This document shows, piece by piece, positions 1 to 6,488 of a stretch of 11,865 nucleotides of DNA; within the stretch, counting starts at the first letter, position 1, and the number at the start of each line of letters is the position of its first letter. The position numbers and the translations under genes are program-made. Below the pieces are notes generated by a model. It was not told the DNA's origin, ran no database searches, and saw only the letters and a program-made list of their open reading frames with translations. Source of the stretch: an uncultured Microbacteriaceae bacterium (GTDB lineage: Bacteria > Actinomycetota > Actinomycetes > Actinomycetales > Microbacteriaceae); NCBI GenBank assembly GCA_946481135.1, contig CAMLMQ010000079.1, forward strand, positions 1 through 11,865, read 5' to 3'.

Positions 1-11
1 GCCGGGCGCGC

Positions 12-17
12 TAAGTT
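12..17 (+). promoter_or_regulatory. Possible -10 element (TAAGTT) of the PaaX-family gene
   Basis: TAAGTT fits the actinobacterial TANNNT -10 pattern and ends 7 bases before the GTG at 25, so transcription would start at or next to the start codon. The window begins too close upstream to judge a -35 element. The call is supported by the same spacing at three other genes in this window. Confidence 0.35.
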
Positions 18-24
18 GGGGGGC

Positions 25-906
25 GTGTCGGTGGTCGCGAGCGGGTCGCTGCCCCGCAGTCAGCAGGGCACGAACTCCCAACTGCGGTTGAGCCAGCTGC
101 TCGCCGACTACACCTTCGAGGCGACCCCGGGCCTCAGCTCCGCCTCGATCGTGCGGATGCTCGGCGAGTTCGGCATCTCGCCGGCGGGCGCCCGCACGGC
201 CCTCAGCCGGGTCGCCCGCCGGGGGCTCCTCGAACCTCGCGGGACCGGCAAGGTGCGGTACGTCATCAGCGAGGCGAGCCGTGCCTCGCACGTCGAACGG
301 CTCGGTCTCGTCGTGCGGTTCGGCTCCGAGGACCGCGAGTGGGACGGCTGGTGGACGGTCGTCGCCTTCTCGGTCGCCGAACGCGACCGCTCGCAGCGCG
401 CGAAGCTGCGACTCGCGCTCGAGAAGGCGCTCATGGCGCCGATGACGGATGCCGTGTGGGTGAGCCCCTGGGACCGCACCGAGGTCATCGGCGCCGCCGT
501 CGAGGAACTCGGGGTGCGCGCGTCGATCCTGCGGGCCGTCGAAGCCGACGGCACGGCCGCGATGCGGCCGGTCGACGCGTTCGACCTCGACGGGTTGCGC
601 GCCCGCTACGACGCGTACATCGCCCGGTTCGAGCCGCTCGTCGACATCGCCCGGGCCGGCGCCCTGTCGCCGTCGGAGGCGCTCGTGGCCCGCAGCGAGG
701 CCGTGCGCGACTGGCGCATGCTCGCGCTCACCGATCCCGACCTGCCGACGCGGTTGCTGCCCGACGACTGGCCCCAGCGCGCCGCGCATCGCATCTTCGC
801 CGAGGTCTGGCGCGGGCTCGCCCCGCTCGCGCTGCTGCGCGTCAAAGACCTCGTCGCGCCCGACGACCCCGAGACGGCCGCCGAGCTCGACTGGCTCGAC
901 GTCTGA
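25..906 (+). CDS. PaaX-family transcriptional regulator
   Basis: 293 aa from GTG at 25. Residues about 17-82 form a winged helix-turn-helix with the PaaX-type pattern of a GARTALSRVARRGLLE helix and a short wing. Residues about 105-175 match the central Cas2-like domain (GWWTVVAFSV, later VWVSPWDR), and about 185-275 the PaaX C-terminal domain (LLPDDWP near 244-250). Length is normal for the family. PaaX proteins are cytoplasmic repressors, best known for controlling phenylacetate catabolism and released by phenylacetyl-CoA. No paa genes are visible here, so the target is unknown. I chose the GTG at 25 because TAAGTT at 12-17 lies 7 bases before it, which would give a leaderless mRNA. A TTG at 16 in the same frame would overlap that hexamer, and a GTG at 31 is also possible. 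The gene converges on the P450 operon with a 24-base gap. Family call is firm, inducer unknown. Confidence 0.9.
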   Translation: MSVVASGSLPRSQQGTNSQLRLSQLLADYTFEATPGLSSASIVRMLGEFGISPAGARTALSRVARRGLLEPRGTGKVRYVISEASRASHVERLGLVVRFGSEDREWDGWWTVVAFSVAERDRSQRAKLRLALEKALMAPMTDAVWVSPWDRTEVIGAAVEELGVRASILRAVEADGTAAMRPVDAFDLDGLRARYDAYIARFEPLVDIARAGALSPSEALVARSEAVRDWRMLALTDPDLPTRLLPDDWPQRAAHRIFAEVWRGLAPLALLRVKDLVAPDDPETAAELDWLDV

Positions 907-911
907 GACGC

Positions 912-932
912 GAGCGCGACGTCGACGTGCTC
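912..932. terminator. Possible short bidirectional hairpin between convergent genes
   Basis: GAGCGCG (912-918) can pair with CGTGCTC (926-932), with one G-U pair and a 7-base loop, in the 24-base gap between the ends of the PaaX-family and P450 genes. It overlaps the P450 stop codon. No T-run follows on either strand. It could act as a weak factor-aided terminator, but it may equally be chance in such GC-rich DNA. Confidence 0.25.
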
Positions 933-2157
933 AGGCGCGCACGAAGTCGAGCGGCACCGACCGGGTGCCCCACTCGGCCCAGATCGCCATCTCGGGCTCG
1001 CCCTCCGTCGTGAAGGCGGTGCTGCGGGCGAGCGCCTCCTCGAGCGTGAGTCGCATCATCATGCGGGCGAGCGGCGCGCCGGGGCACGAGTGCGTGCCGC
1101 GGCCGAACGAGATGTGCTTGTCGATGTTCGGGCGGTCGAGCACGAAGCGCTCGCCGTCGGGGAAGACCTTCGGGTCGCGGTTCGCCGACGTGTAGACGAG
1201 CGCGACCGGGTCGTCCTTGCGGATGAGTCGCCCCGACAGCCAGACGTCCTCGCGGGCGGTGCGCGCCATCCCGCGGTACGGCGAGTAGAGGCGCAGGAAC
1301 TCCTCGACCGCGGCGGGGATCCGCGCCGGCTCGGCCCGCAGCAGCGCCTGCAGCTCGGGGTCGCGCGAGAGGTGCACGAACATGTTGCCGATGAAGACGC
1401 TCGGCGCCACCATCCCGGTGACGATGAGCTGCCGCACGCAGCCGAGCACCATCGCCTCCGGCAGCGGCCCGCCCTCGTACTCGGCCGCGAGCAGCGCCGC
1501 CGTGAGGTCGGTCTCGGGGTCGTAGCCGCCGCCCTTGCGGTCGTCGATGATCTGCTGCGCGATGTCGTAGAGACGCCCGCTCAGCGATTTCACCGTGTCG
1601 TGGTCGAGCACCTGGATCGCGTCGACGTAGGTGCCCGAGACGACCTTGATCTCGGTGGACATGTCGACCGACAGGTTGAAGAACTCGGCGAAGACGTGCG
1701 CCGGGAATTTATGCGCGTACTGCTTGCACACGTCGACCCAGCCGGCCCCGATGAGCGGGTCGAGCAGTTCGATCGACGCCGCGCGCACGGCGGGCTCGAG
1801 CGCGCGCATCTTGGGCGGCGTGAAGAAGTGGTTGATGACGCGGCGGTACGCCATGTGCTCGGGCGGGTCGAGGTGCAGCGGCGGCCGCACCCCCGTGAAG
1901 GCGAACTTCGGGATCGCGTTCTGCTTCGAGGTCGTGAAGTGCTCGATGTCGGTGATGACCGAGAGCACCTCGTCATAGCCGAGGAGCGCCCAGAAGCCGC
2001 CGTACTCCTGGCTGCGCGCGATCGGGTGCCGCTGCCGCAGCTCCGCGAACTCCTCGTGCGCGCTCGTGAAGGTCTCGCCCTCCCGCACGGGGTCGAAGTC
2101 GTGGGCGTCGCGGGCGGGATCGGCCGGTGCGGCGTGGGCGGGTGAAGCGGTGGTCAC
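931..2157 (-). CDS. Cytochrome P450 monooxygenase
   Basis: 408 aa, typical length for a soluble bacterial P450, with no membrane anchor. The heme-cysteine motif FGRGTHSCPG is at 351-360 (ligand C358), the K-helix ExxR is E286-R289, and the C-helix HxxxR is H101-R105. The I-helix reads VTGMVAPSV at 246-254 where (A/G)Gx(D/E)T is usual, so the acid and threonine that normally deliver protons to bound oxygen appear replaced by V250 and A251. Bacterial P450s usually take electrons from a ferredoxin, but none is adjacent. The GTG start at 2157 overlaps the stop of the ABC ATPase gene (GTGA), with a good ribosome site AGAGGA at 2164-2169 inside that gene. It is last in a permease-ATPase-P450 operon, so its substrate may be related to what the transporter moves; that is inference. 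Subfamily and substrate are not recognisable. Confidence 0.95.
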   Translation of the reverse strand: MTTASPAHAAPADPARDAHDFDPVREGETFTSAHEEFAELRQRHPIARSQEYGGFWALLGYDEVLSVITDIEHFTTSKQNAIPKFAFTGVRPPLHLDPPEHMAYRRVINHFFTPPKMRALEPAVRAASIELLDPLIGAGWVDVCKQYAHKFPAHVFAEFFNLSVDMSTEIKVVSGTYVDAIQVLDHDTVKSLSGRLYDIAQQIIDDRKGGGYDPETDLTAALLAAEYEGGPLPEAMVLGCVRQLIVTGMVAPSVFIGNMFVHLSRDPELQALLRAEPARIPAAVEEFLRLYSPYRGMARTAREDVWLSGRLIRKDDPVALVYTSANRDPKVFPDGERFVLDRPNIDKHISFGRGTHSCPGAPLARMMMRLTLEEALARSTAFTTEGEPEMAIWAEWGTRSVPLDFVRA

Positions 2158-3263
2158 GAGGGTTCCTCTACGGGCAGGATGCGGATGTCGGACGGCCGGA
2201 CGCGCACGGCGCCGGAGCTGTCGGGGCGGCCGTCGTCGGAGGTGACGACGCGCACGACGTGCTCGCCGACGCGCACGATCGTCTCGGTCGCCGGGCCGAG
2301 GAACAGGGTGCGTTCGACGCGCCCCTCCCAGCCGTCGCCGTCGGCCGCGATCGCGGTGCGCTCGGGACGGAACGAGGCGACGGCGGTGTCGCCGGGGGCG
2401 AGCGCCGCGCCGATCTCGCCCGTGATCGGTCCGAGGTCGGTCTCGAGGGTCGCGGTGGAGCCGTCGACCGCCGCGACGACGCCGCGGATCTCGTTGCTCG
2501 TGCCGAGGAAGTTGGCGACGTACCGGCTCGACGGGCGCGTGTACACCTCGCGGGGCGCCCCGAGCTGGCGCACACGGCCGCCGCCCATCACGGCGACACG
2601 GTGGGCGAGCTCCATCGCCTCCTGCTGGTCGTGCGTGACGTAGATCGCGGCGAACCCGAGCTCGCGCTGCATCTCCAGCAGTTCGCGGCGCAGCGACTCG
2701 CGCACCTTCGCGTCGACGTTCGACAGCGGCTCGTCGAGCAGCACGAGGTCGCCGCCGCCGACGAGGGCACGGGCGAGCGCGACGCGCTGCTGCTGCCCGC
2801 CGCTCATCTGGTTGGGATACTGGCCCCGCAGTTCGGCGACGCCGACGAGGGCGAGGGTCTTCTCGACCTTCTCCTTCAGCTCGGCGCGCGGGATCGCCGC
2901 GCCGCTGCGCAGCGGGTAGGCGACGTTGTCGAACGCGGTCATGTGCGGCCACAGCGCGTAGGACTGGAAGATCATGCTGAGCCCGCGCTTGTCGGGTGCG
3001 AGGTCGACGCGGCGGCTGCTGGAGTAGACGGTGCGTCCGCGCACCTCGATGTCGCCGGCATCCGCCCGCTCGAGGCCCGCGATCGCGCGCAGCAGGGTCG
3101 TCTTGCCGCATCCGCTCGGGCCGAGCAGCACGACGAACTCGCCGCGCGCGACCTCGAGCGAGACGTCGTCGATGGCCGACACGATCGAGCCGTCGCCGCG
3201 GCGGAAGCGCTTCGAGACGCCGGTGAGGCGCAGCACCGGGTCGGTGGGATCGGGGGTGGTCAT
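2154..3263 (-). CDS. ABC transporter ATP-binding protein (PotA/FbpC-like, TOBE domain)
   Basis: 369 aa. The nucleotide-binding domain spans about residues 8-245: Walker A GPSGCGKTT at 48-56, Q-loop Q100, signature MSGGQQQR at 153-160, Walker B LVLLDEP at 173-179, and switch histidine H211 in VTHD. A C-terminal region (about 255-365) fits a TOBE domain, as in importer ATPases of the Fe3+/polyamine/thiamine/aminoethylphosphonate group (FbpC, PotA and similar). It should power the fused permease encoded just upstream at the cytoplasmic face of the membrane. The ATG at 3263 overlaps the permease stop (ATGA), with GGGAG at 3271-3275 as ribosome site, so translation is likely coupled. All catalytic motifs are intact. 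Import is the family expectation, but the substrate cannot be read from the sequence. Confidence 0.95.
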   Translation of the reverse strand: MTTPDPTDPVLRLTGVSKRFRRGDGSIVSAIDDVSLEVARGEFVVLLGPSGCGKTTLLRAIAGLERADAGDIEVRGRTVYSSSRRVDLAPDKRGLSMIFQSYALWPHMTAFDNVAYPLRSGAAIPRAELKEKVEKTLALVGVAELRGQYPNQMSGGQQQRVALARALVGGGDLVLLDEPLSNVDAKVRESLRRELLEMQRELGFAAIYVTHDQQEAMELAHRVAVMGGGRVRQLGAPREVYTRPSSRYVANFLGTSNEIRGVVAAVDGSTATLETDLGPITGEIGAALAPGDTAVASFRPERTAIAADGDGWEGRVERTLFLGPATETIVRVGEHVVRVVTSDDGRPDSSGAVRVRPSDIRILPVEEPS

Positions 3264-5005
3264 GGGCGGACTCCCGGCTGGGTTCGGGTCCATCGCGCGG
3301 TGCGACGGGACACGGCGAGGACGACGATCACGACGATCGCGCTGATGAAGGTGAGGAGCGTCGCGACGGACGCGAGGGCGGCGAACGACCCGTTGCCGTA
3401 GATCTCGAGGATGCGGAATCCGACGACGTTGTTGCGGGTGCCGGCGAGGATCGCGGAGGCGGACAGGTCGCCGATCATGCGCACGAAGAGCAGCGACCAC
3501 CCGGCGATGAGTCCGGGCAGCATGAGCGGCAGGTAGATGCGTCCGATCGTGCGCAGCTCGCCCGCGCCCGAGATGCGCGACGCCTCGTCGAGTTCCGGCG
3601 CGACCTGGGCGACCGCGGTGTCGGAGGCGACCGACGCCTGCGGCAGATAGAGGGCGAGGTACGCGCCGATGAGGATGAGGCCCGTGCCCGCGAGGCGGAA
3701 CGGCTCGCCGGCGAACGCGAGCACGAAGCCGACCGCGATGACGATGTGCGAGACGAGGGCGGGAAACTTGATCGAGCCGTCGACGACGCGGGCGAACCGC
3801 GTGCGGCTGCGCACGATCCACAGCGACGCGAACGCCGCGGCGAGGATGCCGATCACCGATCCGACGGCGCCGTAGGTGAGGCTGTTCTGGAAGGCGCGAC
3901 GCGTCGAGCGGTCCTCGAGGATCGTCGTGAGGAAGGCGTCGAGGCTGAGGTTCGACCAGTCGATCGAGAGGGTCCAGTAGCCGTTGAGCGAGACGATGGC
4001 GAGCGCCAGCAGCGGCAGGATGGTCGTGACGACGAGGTAGAGCACGACGAGTACGCGCACGATCGGCTTGCCGGCGCCGAGGCGCACCCGCGACGCGCGC
4101 GCGCCCTTGCCGCCGATCGTCGCGAAGCGTCCTGCCCGCAGCGCACGGGTCTGGATCACCCAGAACACCGCGACGAACGCGACGACGATGAGGCTCAGGC
4201 CGATCGCGGCGCCGATCTCGGGCGGGTAGGTGAACGAGAGCAGGCGCACGATGCGCACCGACAGGATCGGGATGTCGGCCCCCGCACCGATCACGGCGGG
4301 GATCGAGAACAGCCCGAAGCTGCTCATGAAGATGAGCATGGTCGCGCCGAGGAGGCTCGGAAGCATCCCGGGCAGCGTCACCTTGCGGAGGGTGCGGGCG
4401 AGGGAGGCACCGCTCACGCGGCTCTGCTCCTCGAGCGCGGGGTCGAAGCTGCGCAGCCCCGACGTGCACATGAGGAAGGAGTAGGGCACGGCGTAGATCG
4501 TGTAGACGAAGATGAGGCCGTACCACGAGTAGATGTCGAGCGGCCCCTGTTCGAGCGGGATGCCGACGGCGCCGAGGACGGCGCGCAGTCCGCCGTTGAG
4601 GAACCCGGCCTGCGGCGACAGCAGCAGAACCCAGCCGATCGCGCCGGCGATCGGCGGCAGCATGAACGGGACGAGCGGCATCGCCTCGGTGAGCACGCCC
4701 ATGCCGGCGTCGGTGCGCTCGTTGACCCACGCGAGCAGGGCGCCGATGATCAGCGCGAGCACGGTGCTCACCCCGACGACGATGACGGTGTTGCGCACGA
4801 GGCCCGCGACATCCTCTCGCGCGAGGGCGTCGAGGATGGCGGCGCCCTCACCGGTGACGACGCGCAGCAGGATCGCCGCGAGCGGGACGATGCCGAGCAG
4901 GCCCATCGCGACGGCGATGACGGTCGCGATGAGCACGAAGGGGGTCGGGGCGGTGACCGCGCGACGCGGCGGTCGGCGGAGAATTCCGACGGGGGTTCGA
5001 GACAT
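3260..5005 (-). CDS. ABC transporter permease, two fused membrane domains (Fe3+/thiamine-type)
   Basis: 581 aa with two binding-protein-dependent permease domains fused in one chain, as in FbpB/SfuB, ThiP and PhnU-like importers. Hydrophobic segments lie at about 22-50, 70-93, 108-130, 160-181, 212-240 and 262-285, and again at about 315-340, 375-396, 413-432, 438-456, 490-512 and 545-565. Each half carries the cytoplasmic EAA loop that docks on the ATPase: LEEQSRVSGAS from 191 and LDEASRISGAG from 472. One chain therefore supplies both transmembrane halves of the transporter. The ATG at 5005 has AGGA at 5011-5014 (minus strand), 5 bases away. It is first in the operon. The solute-binding protein gene usually found in this position is absent, so a binding protein must come from elsewhere or the transporter works without one. 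Confidence 0.93.
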   Translation of the reverse strand: MSRTPVGILRRPPRRAVTAPTPFVLIATVIAVAMGLLGIVPLAAILLRVVTGEGAAILDALAREDVAGLVRNTVIVVGVSTVLALIIGALLAWVNERTDAGMGVLTEAMPLVPFMLPPIAGAIGWVLLLSPQAGFLNGGLRAVLGAVGIPLEQGPLDIYSWYGLIFVYTIYAVPYSFLMCTSGLRSFDPALEEQSRVSGASLARTLRKVTLPGMLPSLLGATMLIFMSSFGLFSIPAVIGAGADIPILSVRIVRLLSFTYPPEIGAAIGLSLIVVAFVAVFWVIQTRALRAGRFATIGGKGARASRVRLGAGKPIVRVLVVLYLVVTTILPLLALAIVSLNGYWTLSIDWSNLSLDAFLTTILEDRSTRRAFQNSLTYGAVGSVIGILAAAFASLWIVRSRTRFARVVDGSIKFPALVSHIVIAVGFVLAFAGEPFRLAGTGLILIGAYLALYLPQASVASDTAVAQVAPELDEASRISGAGELRTIGRIYLPLMLPGLIAGWSLLFVRMIGDLSASAILAGTRNNVVGFRILEIYGNGSFAALASVATLLTFISAIVVIVVLAVSRRTARWTRTQPGVRP

Positions 5006-5035
5006 CGTCGTCCTGAGCTCGGGGTTGTTTCACTT

Positions 5036-5064
5036 ACCCTAACTATCGTCCCCTAAAGGGTCAA
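5036..5064 (-). promoter_or_regulatory. Promoter of the permease-ATPase-P450 operon
   Basis: On the minus strand, TTGACC (5059-5064) and TAGGGT (5036-5041) are separated by exactly 17 bases and fit sigma70-type -35 and TANNNT -10 elements. The predicted start of transcription, near 5029, leaves a leader of about 25 bases with the AGGA ribosome site. CCCTAAAGGG (5051-5060), with arms CCCT and AGGG, lies in the spacer and touches the -35. It is a possible operator, although short. Confidence 0.5.
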
Positions 5065-5074
5065 ACGTGTCCGC

Positions 5075-5704
5075 TCAGGGGCGCCGTGCCTCGATCTCGC
5101 GCAGGACGGCGGAGGTGTCGATCGCGTCGAGCGGCATCGTGACGATGCCCGACGCCCCGCCGAGATCCACCGTGAGCGGCACGACGTAGGGCCGCACGTC
5201 GGCGACGACGCTCCACCTCGAGTCACCGCCCACCGTCGGCGTGCGCACCATCGCGAGCTCGCCGAGCTCCGCCCATTCCATGACGAGGAGTTCGCGGGGA
5301 TGCCGCCCCACCGAGAAGACGGCCACACCGCGGGCGTCGGCGACGGCCGCATACCAGCCGTCGCCGATCCGCACGTCGAGACCCTTCGAGTTGAGGAAGG
5401 CCGGCAGGTCGGAGACGACCGGGGGGAGGCGACGGGCGAGGAACACGACCGCCCCGGGATGGCGTTCGGCGAGCAGGCGCAGGGTGCGCTCGCGGCGCGC
5501 CGTGGCCACGCCGAAGGTGCCGACGATCGCGGCGATCGCGACGGAGGCCACCCCGTGCGCCGCGAGGATGCCGTCGCGCGGCACGTCGAGGAAGGGGATC
5601 GCGAGCGCGCCGCCGCCGACCACGACGAACGCCGCCGCGAGGCAGGCGGCGGTGATGGTCCGGGCGCGGGACCGGAACCGCCGGGTGAGGGCGTGCTGGG
5701 GCAT
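5075..5704 (-). CDS. Hypothetical two-segment membrane protein
   Basis: 209 aa, not recognised. A basic N-terminus (RRFRSRAR, 8-15) is followed by two hydrophobic segments at about 17-39 and 46-69. The rest (about 72-209) is a soluble domain rich in beta-type patterns, with short strands such as GAVVFLA, GVAVFSVG, ELLVMEW and GIVTMPLD. By the positive-inside rule both ends should be cytoplasmic. The soluble part resembles in general character the small beta-rich domains attached to membrane hairpins in many actinobacterial proteins, but I can name no family. It ends 69 bases before the start of the permease gene on the same strand. The permease has its own promoter in that gap, so the two need not be one transcript. 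The start at 5704 has no clear ribosome site. Confidence 0.75.
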   Translation of the reverse strand: MPQHALTRRFRSRARTITAACLAAAFVVVGGGALAIPFLDVPRDGILAAHGVASVAIAAIVGTFGVATARRERTLRLLAERHPGAVVFLARRLPPVVSDLPAFLNSKGLDVRIGDGWYAAVADARGVAVFSVGRHPRELLVMEWAELGELAMVRTPTVGGDSRWSVVADVRPYVVPLTVDLGGASGIVTMPLDAIDTSAVLREIEARRP

Positions 5705-5722
5705 GAGGTGCGGGGTGTCGGG

Positions 5723-5728
5723 ACTGTA
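5723..5728 (-). promoter_or_regulatory. Possible -10 element (TACAGT) of the 209-aa membrane protein gene
   Basis: TACAGT on the minus strand ends 18 bases before the ATG at 5704. It would give a 5' leader of roughly 10-12 bases without a Shine-Dalgarno sequence. No good -35 is seen; the 8-base palindrome CCGATCGG (5731-5738) occupies the spacer. Confidence 0.3.
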
Positions 5729-5749
5729 CCCCGATCGGCACCGTAGCCG

Positions 5750-5760
5750 TCACCCGGTGA
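5750..5760. repeat. Short inverted repeat between divergent membrane-protein genes
   Basis: TCACC and GGTGA flank a single C (5750-5760), close to the expected -35 region of the minus-strand gene and 49 bases before the plus-strand gene. With CCGATCGG at 5731-5738 it makes two dyads in a 105-base divergent region. It could be an operator shared by both genes, but short dyads are common in GC-rich DNA. Confidence 0.25.
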
Positions 5761-5797
5761 GAGCGTCAACCGGCTCGCCGGGGCGGGCGCACATCCG

Positions 5798-5803
5798 TAC
5801 CGT
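5798..5803 (+). promoter_or_regulatory. Probable -10 element (TACCGT) for a leaderless transcript
   Basis: TACCGT fits TANNNT and ends 6 bases before the ATG at 5810, which would place the first base of the mRNA at or next to the start codon. No Shine-Dalgarno sequence precedes that ATG, which agrees with leaderless translation. The -35 region (about 5775-5780) has no clear match. Confidence 0.45.
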
Positions 5804-5809
5804 CGAGTC

Positions 5810-6463
5810 ATGGGTGGCGATGCATTCCGGGACTATCTCGAGCGCCTGCTCGCGGCGCTCGAGGGGATCCGCGAGGAGTTGGCACGGCTGGAGACCCCCG
5901 AGCCGCCGGTGATCCCGCCCGCGCCGGACCCCGATCCGTGGCCGGCGATCGCGACCCTCGTGCTCGCCGTCGTGGTGCTGCTCGTCGCCGCCGCGGCGCT
6001 GGCCCTCGCCTGGCGCGCCCTCGGGATGCTCGGCGCGCTGCGCGACGACCGCGCCCTCGCCGGCCGCCGTCGCGACCGGGCGGAGTTCGGGTCGGCGGTG
6101 CGGAGGTTCTCGGAACTCCTGGGCGTCGAAGCGGTCTCGGGGCGCCCGGCCGCCCGCGGCGACACCGCGGCCTCCGTGCGCGCCGGGCTCGAACGACGCC
6201 TCGGCCTCGACCGCGAGCCGGGGGCGCTCGAGCTGCTCGAGGAGGTCGGTGCGTCGCGCGCCGGTCTCGCCGACCTGCCGCGCGAGGCGCGGGCGTCGGC
6301 CAACGGTCTCGCGGCGATGACCGCCGAGTGGTCGATCGAGCGCTGGGTCGCCGACCCCGACGCCTGGCTGCGCGACCACCGCGAACGGCACCGCCTCCGC
6401 CGCCTCGCCTCCCGGCCGGCGTCCCCCGCTCCCGAGCCGGAGGCCGACACGCGTCTGCTCTGA
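5810..6463 (+). CDS. Hypothetical single-pass membrane protein
   Basis: 217 aa, not recognised. Residues 4-28 form an acidic amphipathic helix with leucines spaced as in a coiled coil. A proline-rich linker (29-44) leads to one strong membrane segment at about 46-69 made of A, L and V. Residues 75-202 are charged, Arg- and Glu-rich and predicted largely helical, with WSIERWVADPDAWLRDH at 174-190, and a Pro-rich tail closes the chain. Arginines after the membrane segment suggest that the C-terminal part is cytoplasmic. The gene is divergent from the 209-aa membrane protein gene (105-base gap) and ends 25 bases before the SRAP gene on the same strand, which has its own -10 element. The codon pattern is like that of the neighbours, so it is very likely a real gene of unknown function. 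Confidence 0.75.
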   Translation: MGGDAFRDYLERLLAALEGIREELARLETPEPPVIPPAPDPDPWPAIATLVLAVVVLLVAAAALALAWRALGMLGALRDDRALAGRRRDRAEFGSAVRRFSELLGVEAVSGRPAARGDTAASVRAGLERRLGLDREPGALELLEEVGASRAGLADLPREARASANGLAAMTAEWSIERWVADPDAWLRDHRERHRLRRLASRPASPAPEPEADTRLL

Positions 6464-6476
6464 CCTCCGTCTGACC

Positions 6477-6482
6477 TAGGGT
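6477..6482 (+). promoter_or_regulatory. Probable -10 element (TAGGGT) for a leaderless SRAP transcript
   Basis: TAGGGT ends 6 bases before the ATG at 6489 and is the same hexamer as the -10 of the permease operon. There is no Shine-Dalgarno sequence. An 8-base direct repeat, TCTGACCT at 6459-6466 and 6470-6477, lies upstream of and overlapping the -10 with an 11-base period. I see no actinobacterial LexA box here. Confidence 0.5.
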
Positions 6483-6488
6483 GACCGC

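Noticed and set aside
2158..3111. Open frame extending the P450 N-terminus by about 318 codons
   Set aside because: The extension is an Arg/Pro-rich shadow of the ABC ATPase gene. P450 homology begins after the GTG at 2157, which has a ribosome site and a 4-base overlap.
3264..4730. Long open frame on the minus strand continuing upstream of the ABC ATPase
   Set aside because: It runs through the permease gene in another frame, is dominated by Arg, Pro and His, and shows no family motif. It is a by-product of high GC; the ATPase starts at 3263.
3746..5056. Long plus-strand open frame opposite the permease
   Set aside because: Composition is Asp/Glu/Arg/His-rich and low in hydrophobic order, as expected for the antisense of a GC-rich membrane protein gene. 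No motif was seen.
6440..6488. LexA-type SOS box upstream of the SRAP gene
   Set aside because: No GAAC(N4)GTTC-like palindrome is present. The family name refers to an association seen in other bacteria.
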